A DNA stretch of 33,344 nucleotides from Nioella sp. MMSF_3534. Its GTDB lineage: Bacteria; Pseudomonadota; Alphaproteobacteria; Rhodobacterales; Rhodobacteraceae. The notes beneath the pieces were generated by a model, which worked only from the letters and a program-made list of their open reading frames with translations, made no database searches and was not told the DNA's origin. Below, one piece after another: positions 1 through 7,156 of the stretch. The stretch covers positions 1 to 33,344 of the forward strand of contig NZ_JASHJX010000045.1 in the NCBI RefSeq assembly GCF_030732985.1. The letters run 5' to 3'. A program made the position numbers and the translations under genes. Numbering within the stretch: the stretch's first letter is position 1; the number at the start of each line of letters is the position of its first letter.

Positions 1-73
1 ACCCACCCAAACCCAAAGGAGATCGCGCTTTGCGACGACGACGATAGACACGACCATGAAAAGGAGACCTGAC

Positions 74-1207
74 ATGTCTATTTTGAAAGCCCTCCGGAAC
101 CAGCGACGATTGCTCGTTCCGGTCAACACCCGCACCCTCGTGCTTGCCAAGGGGAAGATCGACCAGATCCTCGGCCCCGGTGAGCACTGGATCGACATGC
201 AGGACGTTCAGACCGAACGGTTTGATCTCTCCTCCCCCCGGTTCGTGTCCACGCTCGCCGCACCTTTGCGTCGGGATCGGCCCGACTTGGTCGAGGCCCA
301 TTTCACCGAGGTCCATACCGGCCCCGATGAGGTGGCCGTGATCACCCGAGAGGGGATCGTCACCGACCTTGTGGCCCCGGAACAGCACGCGCTTTTCTGG
401 ACCGACGCAGGTCCCTGGACCATCGAGCGGTTCGACATGGCCGCAGAGGTGATGCTCGATCCGGCCCTTGCCCGCCGGCTTGAACGGGCGCGGTTGGATG
501 CGCAGATCAACGTGACCACTGTCGAGGAGGGGCGCGTGTCCCTTCTCTTCACCGAGGGTCGGCTTGTGAAAGTGCTCGACCCCGGAACCCATTGGTTCTG
601 GATCTTCGGGCGCAAGCATACCGTGCGCCAGGTCGATATGCGCTGGCAGACCAAGGAGGTCGCGGGGCAAGAGATCCTTACGAAGGACCGCGTGTCCATC
701 CGGGTGAACTTGACCGCCGTCTTCCGCGTCACCGATGCGGTGAAAGCCGTGACCGCCGTGCGCGACCATGACGAGGCGCTTCACCGGGCCGTGCAGCTTG
801 CGTTTCGCAAGACGCTCGGGGCGATGACCCTTGACCGGCTCTTGGCCGAAAAGGGGATGGTCGATGCCGAGGCCGCCGAGAAGGTCCGCGCCGATATGGC
901 CGGGCTTGGGATCGAGGTGGGTGAGATCGCGTTGAAAGACGTGATCTTGCCCGGCGAGATGCGCGACATCCTCAACGGGGTGGTCGCCGCCCAGAAAGAG
1001 GCCGAGGCCAACGTGATCCGCCGGCGTGAGGAGACGAACGCCACGCGGTCCTTGCTCAACACCGCGCGTGTCATGGCGGAGAACCCCGTCATGTTGCGGT
1101 TGAAGGAACTTGAAGCGTTGGAAACCATCGCGGGCAAGGTCGAGCGGCTTACGGTCCATAACGGGACCGAGGGCCTCATGACCGACCTTGTGAAGCTTCG
1201 CGACTAG
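74..1207 (+). CDS. Slipin family protein (SPFH/Band 7), soluble form
   Basis: This encodes a 377-residue protein of the slipin/stomatin (SPFH, Band 7) family. Such proteins usually oligomerise at membranes, but I see no hydrophobic hairpin or signal peptide, so this looks cytosolic or peripheral. The ATG at 74 is preferred over the in-frame ATG at 56, because AAAGGAG at 60-66 sits 7 bases before it. The SPFH core covers roughly residues 146-310 and ends in a charged, probably helical stretch (AQKEAEANVIRRREE, about 306-320). The N-terminal half holds three related beta units, at about 13-51, 82-121 and 146-189. Each has a hydrophobic strand, a G-x-(I/V/L) turn, a D/G-P-G-E/T-H-W-like segment and an ending R-F/V-D-L/M. 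The family call is firm. The substrate or partner is unknown. Confidence 0.85.
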   Translation: MSILKALRNQRRLLVPVNTRTLVLAKGKIDQILGPGEHWIDMQDVQTERFDLSSPRFVSTLAAPLRRDRPDLVEAHFTEVHTGPDEVAVITREGIVTDLVAPEQHALFWTDAGPWTIERFDMAAEVMLDPALARRLERARLDAQINVTTVEEGRVSLLFTEGRLVKVLDPGTHWFWIFGRKHTVRQVDMRWQTKEVAGQEILTKDRVSIRVNLTAVFRVTDAVKAVTAVRDHDEALHRAVQLAFRKTLGAMTLDRLLAEKGMVDAEAAEKVRADMAGLGIEVGEIALKDVILPGEMRDILNGVVAAQKEAEANVIRRREETNATRSLLNTARVMAENPVMLRLKELEALETIAGKVERLTVHNGTEGLMTDLVKLRD

Positions 1208-1229
1208 GCAAAAGCCCCTGAAAACAAGG

Positions 1230-1253
1230 CCCGCCCGGAGAAATCCGGGCGGG
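1230..1253 (+). terminator. GC-rich hairpin after the slipin gene
   Basis: CCCGCCCGGA (1230-1239) and TCCGGGCGGG (1244-1253) form a perfect 10-bp stem closed by a GAAA tetraloop, 22 bases after the slipin stop codon. The tract that follows has only scattered T residues, so it is a terminator-like structure rather than a textbook intrinsic terminator. Confidence 0.6.
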
Positions 1254-1421
1254 TCAGCCTGTTTATACCTCAGGTTTAGGCCCCTGAACCGGTGGTTTAT
1301 GGACCGCGGGATAAACGGCGGGCAAATGGTCAGTCAGCCCAATCGGCACTTTTGTCGGGTCAGCGGATCGGTGGCAGTCCTGCCGGTTCGCGCATTGGAC
1401 CAATTCAACAGGAGATGACTG

Positions 1422-1988
1422 ATGACCCCGAAATCCATTCTTGCAGCGTCCGTGACGGCGGTTCTGCTGTCCACCACAACCCTTGCCGCACAGACGTCGA
1501 ATGATGCGGTAAACGCGGCGATCGCCGAACTGCAAGATGCCGGCTACATGCGCATTGAGGTGCAGATCCGCAATGGCGGCTACAGGATCGAGGCCACCGG
1601 CGCCGACGGCTCGGTTGAGCGGACCTTCGACCGCGATGGCAACCTTGTCCGCGAAGAGGTGGTCTCGGGCGGGATCGAAACCGAAACGACGTATGACGCC
1701 AATGGCAATGTGATCGAAACCGAAACCGGCCCGGCCTATGACGACGATGATCGCGATGACGATGATGATGATCGCGATGACGATGACGATGACGGTCGCG
1801 ACGATGACGATGATGACGATGACAACAGCGGTCACGGAAACGATGACGATGACGACGACGACCGCGATGACGACCGCGACGACGATGACCGCGATGACGA
1901 CAACGATGACGACAACGACAACGATGACGATGATGATGACGACGATCACGGCGGCCATGGCAGCGATGACGTGAACGACGACCACTAA
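1422..1988 (+). CDS. Exported PepSY-like protein with poly-Asp tail (copy 1)
   Basis: This is a 188-residue secreted protein. An AGGAG at 1410-1414 lies 7 bases before the ATG. Residues 1-23 form a signal peptide with a likely cut after LAA. Residues about 27-100 resemble a PepSY-type fold: a helix containing AELQDAGY, then strands with RIEV, GYRIEATG and a DRDGN turn, repeated as YDANGN. From residue 107 to the end the protein is almost pure aspartate broken by R, N, G, S and H. The tail is encoded by a GAT/GAC microsatellite-like tract (about 1738-1975). It is a paralogue of the next gene. The tail would be strongly anionic and might bind divalent cations, which is inference. No enzymatic motif is visible. 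Confidence 0.8.
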   Translation: MTPKSILAASVTAVLLSTTTLAAQTSNDAVNAAIAELQDAGYMRIEVQIRNGGYRIEATGADGSVERTFDRDGNLVREEVVSGGIETETTYDANGNVIETETGPAYDDDDRDDDDDDRDDDDDDGRDDDDDDDDNSGHGNDDDDDDDRDDDRDDDDRDDDNDDDNDNDDDDDDDDHGGHGSDDVNDDH

Positions 1989-1995
1989 GGACCGA

Positions 1996-2097
1996 TATCG
2001 GCTTTAGGTTCCCTTCAGGAGATTGGTGTGCTCTCCTGTTGCCGATAGACGGACCTCGCTCTGCCCCGCTATTCCCCCCACGCACGCGGGGCAGAGC
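1996..2097 (+). promoter_or_regulatory. Two stem-loops between the poly-Asp genes
   Basis: The 134-base gap between the two paralogues can fold twice. A nested structure pairs TATCGGC (1996-2002) with GCCGATA (2041-2047), enclosing CAGGAGA (2016-2022) paired with TCTCCTG (2032-2038). A second perfect 12-bp stem pairs GCTCTGCCCCGC (2058-2069) with GCGGGGCAGAGC (2086-2097), with a 16-base loop, and ends 10 bases before the Shine-Dalgarno sequence of the next gene. No T-tract follows, so processing, stability control or attenuation are more likely than simple termination. Confidence 0.45.
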
Positions 2098-2122
2098 CAT
2101 TTCAACCAAGGAGACGAAACAG

Positions 2123-2623
2123 ATGAAACCCTCGCGCCTCTTGATGGCCACTGCGCTCTGCCTGTCGGCAGGAACCGGAGCAGTCTGGGCGCAGGATATC
2201 GAGGCCCAGATCATCTCTCAGCTTCAGGCGCAGGGATATGCGCGCATCCATGTGACACGCACCTGGCTTGGGCGCGTCCGCATCGAGGCCGAAGGGCCGG
2301 GTCGCGAACGCGAGATCATCTTCAATCCGACAACCGGCGAGATTCTGCGCGACTATTGGGAAATCGAAGATGACCACTCGGGCGGTGGCGGGGTCTTGCC
2401 GTCATCCGTGTCGGAAAGCTCGGGTGACGACGACGACGACGACGATGATCGTGATGATGACCGAGACGACGATGATGATGACGACGACGATAACAGTGGC
2501 TCGGGCGGCGGCGACGACGATGACGATGATGACAACAGCGGATCGGGCGATGACGACGATGACGACGACAACAGCGGCTCTGGAGGGGGCGGAGATGACG
2601 ACGATGACGATGACGATGACTGA
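2123..2623 (+). CDS. Exported PepSY-like protein with poly-Asp tail (copy 2)
   Basis: This is a 166-residue secreted protein. The ATG at 2123 is chosen because AAGGAG at 2108-2113 precedes it by 9 bases and a clear signal peptide follows (cut near VWA-QD, residue 23). The earlier in-frame ATG would bury the signal. Residues about 27-82 align by eye with the preceding gene, sharing LQxxGYxRIxV, then RIEAxG and an E-x2-F-x4-G turn. Residues 102-166 are blocks of seven to nine Asp separated by NSGSG-type linkers, ending in D9. Its TGA overlaps the next ATG by one base, although the preferred start of the next gene is 30 bases further on. The function is unknown. Tandem duplication with independent tail expansion is the simplest history. 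Confidence 0.8.
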   Translation: MKPSRLLMATALCLSAGTGAVWAQDIEAQIISQLQAQGYARIHVTRTWLGRVRIEAEGPGREREIIFNPTTGEILRDYWEIEDDHSGGGGVLPSSVSESSGDDDDDDDDRDDDRDDDDDDDDDNSGSGGGDDDDDDDNSGSGDDDDDDDNSGSGGGGDDDDDDDDD

Positions 2624-2637
2624 TGGCTCGCAGCGCC

Positions 2638-2655
2638 AGGAGGGGCAGCTGCGTG
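2638..2655 (+). promoter_or_regulatory. Shine-Dalgarno and GTG start of the HTH gene
   Basis: A perfect AGGAGG at 2638-2643 stands 9 bases before GTG at 2653. The alternative ATG at 2623, overlapping the previous stop codon, has only the poly-Asp coding tract in front of it. GTG also removes a basic ten-residue leader and puts the first membrane helix at the N-terminus. Confidence 0.7.
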
Positions 2656-3162
2656 ACAAAGGGTAAGCTGCTTCTTGCGGCTGTTTTCATTGTGCAACTG
2701 GTCTGCTCGGTCTTTTTCGTGTCCGAGATTGTTTTGACCATATTCAATGTCCGCGCCCGTCCGATCAGCTGGCAAACCCGCGAGTTGATGGAAATCGGCG
2801 CGACGATCGGGCTGATTATCGGGCCAATCATCGGCGCGATCTTTCTGCGCAACTCCATGCGACGCACGGCAATTGTCGAGCAGAAGCTCAAGGCCGCATC
2901 AGGGGCCTTCATGGATGTGATGGCGGAACGGTTCGACGATTGGGGCCTGACCCCGGCGGAACGCGACGTGGCGCTTTTTGCGATAAAGGGCATGTCGATC
3001 CAGGAAATCGCCGCTTTGCGCCAGACGTCAGAGGGCACGGTCAAGGCACAGACCAACGCGATCTATCGCAAGGCAGGCGTCAGCGGACGGCCTCAGCTGT
3101 TGAGCCTGTTCATCGAAGATCTGCTGGATGTGGACGACCGGGTGCGGATCGCAGCCGAATAG
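2653..3162 (+). CDS. Membrane-anchored LuxR-type HTH regulator
   Basis: This encodes 169 residues from GTG. Two hydrophobic helices occur at about 5-32 and 47-66, joined by a short loop containing RARPISWQTRE. A linker helix and a C-terminal LuxR/GerE HTH domain (about 99-156) follow. HTH landmarks are LTPAERDVALFAIKG, the SIQEIA turn and the recognition segment EGTVKAQ. There is no receiver or autoinducer-binding domain, so any signal would have to come through the membrane helices or a partner. Its close linkage to two secreted poly-Asp proteins makes them candidate partners or targets, which is inference. The stop codon lies one base from the stop of the convergent gene. Confidence 0.85.
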   Translation: MTKGKLLLAAVFIVQLVCSVFFVSEIVLTIFNVRARPISWQTRELMEIGATIGLIIGPIIGAIFLRNSMRRTAIVEQKLKAASGAFMDVMAERFDDWGLTPAERDVALFAIKGMSIQEIAALRQTSEGTVKAQTNAIYRKAGVSGRPQLLSLFIEDLLDVDDRVRIAAE

Positions 3163-3163
3163 G

Positions 3164-3538
3164 TCAGGTCGCCGCCATTTCCTTCAGAACATCCAAAGGG
3201 ATGATGTCCAGGGCGCGGGCATGGGTTGCCTCAAGCCGCACCTTGGGCGCGCAGCCTTCGTCATGGGCTTGCAGGAACCGGCCGGCGCAGAGGCACCATT
3301 GGTCACCCGGTTTCAGCCCCGCAAATCCGAACTCGGGCCGGGGCGTGGACAGATCGTTGCCCACATATTTGGAATAGGCGAGGAACTCCGCCGTCATCTC
3401 GGCGCAGACCGTGTGGCTGCCATGATCGTCGGAACAGGTGTTGCAATGACCATCGCGGAAGAACCCTGTCAGGGGAGCGGTGGAACACGGCTGCAACACG
3501 CCGCCCAACACGTTTACCGGGGCATCCATGGGGGTCAT
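3164..3538 (-). CDS. DUF2237 family protein
   Basis: This is a 124-residue soluble protein of the DUF2237 family, a widespread bacterial group of unknown function. Recognisable family segments are LQPCSTAPLTGFFRDG near the start, HTVCAEMT, then GNDLSTPRPE, LKPGDQWCLCA and LEATHARAL. Conserved Cys residues appear in each block (QPC, HCNTC, TVC, WCLC), which suggests metal binding or redox chemistry, although no activity is assigned. It overlaps the upstream serine hydrolase gene by 4 bases (3535-3538), so the two are translationally coupled. It converges on the LuxR-type gene with one base between the stop codons, leaving no room for an intrinsic terminator between them. Confidence 0.85.
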   Translation of the reverse strand: MTPMDAPVNVLGGVLQPCSTAPLTGFFRDGHCNTCSDDHGSHTVCAEMTAEFLAYSKYVGNDLSTPRPEFGFAGLKPGDQWCLCAGRFLQAHDEGCAPKVRLEATHARALDIIPLDVLKEMAAT

Positions 3539-4758
3539 TGGCTATCCTCCGGTTCGGCATCAGCCTCGGGCTCAGGGCCTGGCGCTGGCGGGGCGAGGCT
3601 TTCAGAGATCAGCCGAAAGATACGGACGTTTTCCTCGTTCACGCCGGAATCGCGGAATTGCCGGTCCGCGCCGGTGGTGGCGATGACCACAGCATTGACC
3701 TGATCGACATAGACGTATTGCCCATAGATCCCCCGCGCCATGAACTGGCCGGGCTCGGCCCCGACGGGGATCCACCACTGGTAGCCATAGCCGATCTCGC
3801 CCGGTGCGGTGTTGGCGGAGGCCGAGGTTGAGGCCGCGACCCACTCCGGCGACAGGATTTGCTGGCCGCCATATTCCCCGTTATTGAGGAAGAGCAGCCC
3901 AAGACGTGCATAGTCGCGGGTCGTCATGTTCAAGCCGCCAAGCACGAAGGCGACGCCCTCGCCATCGGTCAGGTAATAGGGTGTGCTGTCCATCCCGAGC
4001 GGCGCGATGATCCGTTCTGACAGAAGCGAGGGGATATCGCGCCCGGTCGCGCCCCGGATCACCATGCCGATCACATGGGTGTCGATCGAGACATATTGCC
4101 ATTCTTCGCCCGCCGGGCGGTCGGTTTCCGTCAGCGCCGCGGCGAAGCCATCGAGTGTGCCGCCAAGGGCGATCTCGCGGCCCATGCGGTTGATGTCGGA
4201 ATTGTAGTCCAGGTAGTCCTCGTCGAAGGTCACGCCCGACGACATTTGCAGCACGTCAAGGATCGTCGCGCCGTCATAGGCGGAGCCCGCCAGCATCGGC
4301 GCGTATTCGGTAACCAGAGCACCAAGTTCCGGGATCGTGCCGTCATCGACCAGCGTGCCCATCAGCGCCGAGAGGAAGCTTTTGGCAACCGACCAGGAAA
4401 TCCGCTGATCCGTGGGCGCGGTGCCCAGGTGATAGCTTTCATGCCGGATCTGGCCGTCCTGTAGCACCAGCAGCGAGGTAACCGCGCGCTCGTCGATCCA
4501 GTCGGCCACCTCGGCAGGCAGCTCTGCCGGGTCACCTTCCGGCATCGGGCTGGCGGGGCCTGTTCCGCGCGGCACCTCCACGGTCAGGAACGCCGCGTCC
4601 ATATGGCTGAAATTCTGCACGATCCGATCCGCGTCAAAGAGAGAGTTCACCGCCCAAAGCCGCTGGATTTCCTCGCGCATGTACCAGCCCGCCGCCGCGG
4701 TCACGACCACGAAGATCAGAAGGATGCGAACCAGAAGTCTGAGTATACGCCGACGCAT
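3535..4758 (-). CDS. Membrane-anchored serine hydrolase (beta-lactamase/NylB-like family)
   Basis: This encodes 407 residues with an N-terminal membrane anchor (about 7-24) and a periplasmic beta-lactamase-fold domain. The nucleophile motif is S123-V-A-K126 (within SWSVAKSF). The second motif reads Y222-V-S224 rather than Y-x-N, and the C-terminal part contains GYGYQWWIP. This pattern fits the class C-like esterase/6-aminohexanoate-dimer hydrolase branch better than true antibiotic beta-lactamases. The substrate cannot be deduced. A C-terminal acidic, Pro-rich tail (about 388-407) follows. AGGGGG lies just upstream of the ATG. The gene overlaps DUF2237 by 4 bases and lies 81 bases downstream of pth on the same strand. 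Confidence 0.85.
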   Translation of the reverse strand: MRRRILRLLVRILLIFVVVTAAAGWYMREEIQRLWAVNSLFDADRIVQNFSHMDAAFLTVEVPRGTGPASPMPEGDPAELPAEVADWIDERAVTSLLVLQDGQIRHESYHLGTAPTDQRISWSVAKSFLSALMGTLVDDGTIPELGALVTEYAPMLAGSAYDGATILDVLQMSSGVTFDEDYLDYNSDINRMGREIALGGTLDGFAAALTETDRPAGEEWQYVSIDTHVIGMVIRGATGRDIPSLLSERIIAPLGMDSTPYYLTDGEGVAFVLGGLNMTTRDYARLGLLFLNNGEYGGQQILSPEWVAASTSASANTAPGEIGYGYQWWIPVGAEPGQFMARGIYGQYVYVDQVNAVVIATTGADRQFRDSGVNEENVRIFRLISESLAPPAPGPEPEADAEPEDSQ

Positions 4759-4839
4759 GAAAGGCCCCCTTTTGGCTGTGGATCAGCAGAACATGGCAGC
4801 GCCTCGCGCGGCAATCCTGACCCTACGTCAGCCGAAGGG

Positions 4840-5526
4840 TTAGCGGAACCGGTCCACCAGTTTTTGCAGGGCGGATCGGTCGTCTTCGGGCTCTGCCGGG
4901 GGCTCGGGCTCTGCCGGCTTGGCTGCCGGTTCAGGCTTGTTGCTGCCCGAGGATCGTGGCGGCGAGGTGCGCAGGGCAACGGCGTTCATGAACCGGCTGG
5001 TGTCTCCGCGTGCAAGCTCCGGCGCGCCGTCGGATATGCCGCGCAGAAGGTCGTCCAGCCAGTCCTGATCGGCCTTGGCGAAATCCGACAGAACATAGGG
5101 CGCAACCCGGTCCTTGTGGCCGGGATGGCCGATGCCAAGGCGCACCCGGTCGTAATGCGGGCCGATATGCTGGTGGATCGAGCGCAGCCCGTTATGGCCC
5201 GCATGCCCGCCCCCCGCCTTGACGCGGCATTTGCCCGGCGCAAGATCCAGTTCGTCATGGAAAACGGTGATGTCGGTCGGCTCCAGCTTGTAGAAGCGCA
5301 TCGCCTCGCCCACGGATTGGCCCGACAGGTTCATGAAGGTCTCGGGCTTCAAGAGCAGCACCTTCTCGGACCCGAACTTCCCTTCGCTCAAGCTCGCCTG
5401 AAACTTGCTGCGCCACGGGGCAAAGCCGTGGTCTTCGGCAACCCTGTCCAGCGCCATGAAGCCGATATTGTGCCGGTTGCCCGCGTATTTCGCACCGGGG
5501 TTTCCAAGGCCGACCCAGAGTTTCAT
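4840..5526 (-). CDS. pth: Peptidyl-tRNA hydrolase
   Basis: This enzyme releases tRNA from peptidyl-tRNA that drops off the ribosome. The ATG at 5526 is chosen over the open frame's earlier codons because the protein then begins MKLWVGLGNPG, as in the family, and GAGG lies 5 bases upstream. Expected catalytic and binding residues are present: N9 (GLGNPG), H19 (GNRHNIGF), N66 (FMNLSG), D91/D94 (HDELDL) and N112 (GGHAGHNGL). At 228 residues it is longer than the usual 190 or so because of a Pro/Glu-rich tail (about 185-228) ending in a basic helix. It is on the same strand as rplY, its frequent operon partner, but a plus-strand methyltransferase gene separates them. Confidence 0.95.
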   Translation of the reverse strand: MKLWVGLGNPGAKYAGNRHNIGFMALDRVAEDHGFAPWRSKFQASLSEGKFGSEKVLLLKPETFMNLSGQSVGEAMRFYKLEPTDITVFHDELDLAPGKCRVKAGGGHAGHNGLRSIHQHIGPHYDRVRLGIGHPGHKDRVAPYVLSDFAKADQDWLDDLLRGISDGAPELARGDTSRFMNAVALRTSPPRSSGSNKPEPAAKPAEPEPPAEPEDDRSALQKLVDRFR

Positions 5527-5557
5527 GGCATCCTCGCATTCAAATCGCCTGCTCAGT

Positions 5558-5586
5558 CCTATAGGCATGACGGGGCGAGGGATCAA
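5558..5586 (-). promoter_or_regulatory. Candidate pth promoter
   Basis: On the minus strand TTGATC (5586-5581) and TATAGG (5563-5558) are separated by exactly 17 bases, and the -10 element lies about 31 bases before the pth ATG. The -35 element sits beside the ribosome-binding site of the divergent methyltransferase gene. The same TATAGG -10 with a 17-base spacer occurs before rplY. Confidence 0.5.
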
Positions 5587-5600
5587 CGAATTGGGGACAG

Positions 5601-6269
5601 ATGCCGGTATTCACCCTTCATGACATCACGCTTGACCTGCCCGAGGTGCTGATCACCAAGGCGCTTGCGGCGCGGCTGGCCGATGGCAGTTACGAGGCCG
5701 ATGAAATCGCCGCCGCGATGTGCCGGGTCGGGCCGGGCATGCGGGTGCTGGATCTTGGCGCGGGTCTGGGGCTGATCAGCGCGCTGTCAGCGCGGGTTGC
5801 GGGGGCTGCGAACGTGCTGAGCGTCGAGGCGAACCCCAACCTGCTACCAGTGCTGCGCGATACGTTCGAAAGAAACGGGCAGGGCGGCATTCGCCTGCTG
5901 CACGGCGCGGTCACGGCGGGTGAGGGGGGCGGCACGGTCCGGTTTCAGGTGCCGCGAGCCTTTCTGGGTGCAAGCCTCGCGCGGGCCGGGGCACCGGAAG
6001 AGGAGATTTGCGAGGTGCCCAACCTGGGGCTTGAGCCCTTGCTGTATGAACATCGGCCGGACCTGGTGATGATGGATATCGAAGGGGCGGAGGAATGGCT
6101 GTTCGATCAGCCCTGGCACCCAGAATTGCGCTTTCTGGTGCTGGAATTGCATCCGCCCCGCTATTCCGACACGGTCATAAAGCGGGTCGTCGATTGCATG
6201 TCGGATTCCGGTCTGACCTACGATCCCGCCACATCACGCGGGCGGGTTCTGGGGTTTCGCCGCGTTTAG
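5601..6269 (+). CDS. FkbM-type SAM-dependent methyltransferase
   Basis: This is a 222-residue soluble methyltransferase. Motif I is VLDLGAGLGLIS (about 49-60), with the acidic ribose-binding residue in SVEANPN (about 74-80) and the FkbM-like MDIEGAE segment near residue 155. GGGG at 5593-5596 precedes the ATG. FkbM-type enzymes methylate hydroxyl groups of sugars or polyketides, but the substrate here is not evident, because no glycan or polyketide genes are adjacent. The gene stands alone on the plus strand, divergent from pth and convergent with rplY, and it splits a pair of genes that are usually adjacent. That suggests insertion or local rearrangement. Confidence 0.85.
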   Translation: MPVFTLHDITLDLPEVLITKALAARLADGSYEADEIAAAMCRVGPGMRVLDLGAGLGLISALSARVAGAANVLSVEANPNLLPVLRDTFERNGQGGIRLLHGAVTAGEGGGTVRFQVPRAFLGASLARAGAPEEEICEVPNLGLEPLLYEHRPDLVMMDIEGAEEWLFDQPWHPELRFLVLELHPPRYSDTVIKRVVDCMSDSGLTYDPATSRGRVLGFRRV

Positions 6270-6284
6270 CGCCGGGGGTGGGCC

Positions 6285-6322
6285 AAAAGAAAACGCGGCC
6301 CATCCCATTGGGACAGGCCGCG
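6285..6322 (-). terminator. Intrinsic terminator of rplY
   Basis: Read on the minus strand, CGCGGCC (6322-6316) pairs with GGCCGCG (6300-6294), with an inner TCCC/GGGA stem. TTTTCTTTT (6293-6285) follows at once. It begins 32 bases after the rplY stop codon, so the transcript probably ends before pth. Confidence 0.8.
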
Positions 6323-6354
6323 CTGGATCTGGTCCGAACAGCAGACCGCCGGGA

Positions 6355-6999
6355 TTATTCCTCGGCGGCGGCGTCTTCGGTTGCCTCTTCACCTTCGGCT
6401 TCGTCTTCAGCGTCGCCACCACGTGCCAGGCCCGAGGGGGCGGCGATGTTGGCGATCACGAAGTCGCGGTCGATGGTCGGGCGTGCGCCCTCGGGCAGGG
6501 TCACGTCGGAAATGGTCACGACGTCACCGATGTTCAGGGCCGACAGGTCAACGGTGATCTTTTCCGGGATGTCGCCTGCGGTCACGCGCAGTTCGACTTC
6601 CGGGCGCACCACGGTCACGACGCCACCCTTCTTGATGCCGGGCGCAACCTCTTCGCCGACGAACTCAACCGGAATGAACAGGTTGACGCGGCTGGTGCGG
6701 CGCAGGCGCATCAGGTCGACATGGGTCGGCAGGTCTTTCACGACGTCACGCTGAACGCCGCGGCAGATCACGCGCACATCTTCGTGGCCTTCAACCTTGA
6801 GGTTGAAGAGCTGCGCCAGAAAGCGGCCTGCTTTCAGGTGCTTGAGCAACACGTTGAAGGGGATCTGAATCGAGACGGGGTCCGCACCACCGCCATAGAC
6901 AACTCCGGGCACCATACCGTTGCGGCGTGCTTGACGAGCGGCCCCCTTGCCTGTCCCCGTCCGTGCCTCGGCGACGAGATCTTTAATCTCTGCAGCCAT
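6355..6999 (-). CDS. rplY: 50S ribosomal protein L25, Ctc (long) form
   Basis: This is a 214-residue long-form L25 (TL5/Ctc), which binds 5S rRNA in the large subunit. The N-terminal L25 domain (about 5-92) contains [20 protein letters not shown] and the [13 protein letters not shown] segment. The C-terminal TL5 beta domain spans about 98-188 ([25 protein letters not shown]). An acidic, Ala/Glu-rich tail (190-214) follows, as in many alphaproteobacteria. GGAG lies 7 bases before the ATG. It has its own promoter-like element upstream and an intrinsic terminator downstream, so it looks monocistronic here. Confidence 0.95.
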   Translation of the reverse strand: MAAEIKDLVAEARTGTGKGAARQARRNGMVPGVVYGGGADPVSIQIPFNVLLKHLKAGRFLAQLFNLKVEGHEDVRVICRGVQRDVVKDLPTHVDLMRLRRTSRVNLFIPVEFVGEEVAPGIKKGGVVTVVRPEVELRVTAGDIPEKITVDLSALNIGDVVTISDVTLPEGARPTIDRDFVIANIAAPSGLARGGDAEDEAEGEEATEDAAAEE

Positions 7000-7020
7000 A
7001 GCTATTCTCCATATGATAAA

Positions 7021-7087
7021 GGGCGGCCTCCAAGGGTGTCCGCCCGGTTGAAGCCGTGCCTATAGACGAGCCCTGCGGGTTTGGAAA
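7021..7087 (-). promoter_or_regulatory. Candidate rplY promoter and leader hairpin
   Basis: On the minus strand TTTCCA (7087-7082) and TATAGG (7064-7059) are 17 bases apart. In the leader that follows, GGGCGG (7045-7040) can pair with CCGCCC (7026-7021) around a 13-base loop, followed by a short TTTA. The hairpin ends about 21 bases before the start codon. It could act as a stabilising leader or autoregulatory site. The promoter is moderately supported and the leader function is speculative. Confidence 0.4.
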
Positions 7088-7156
7088 GGGGCTTTGCGCG
7101 AAGAATCCGCGCTTTGGAGCTTGCTTTGGCGCAACGCCCGTGACAATCGCCCGGTC

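Noticed and set aside
1-72. Possible 3' end of an upstream gene
   Set aside because: One frame is open to a TGA at 70-72 and another to a TAG at 45-47, but 72 bases are too few to tell which, if either, is coding.
1263-1985. Long minus-strand frame rich in Val and Ile, opposite the first poly-Asp gene
   Set aside because: It is the antisense reading of GAT/GAC repeats (ATC/GTC), has no ribosome-binding site and no domain pattern. Similar Ser- and His/Arg-rich frames opposite and beside both tails are shadows too.
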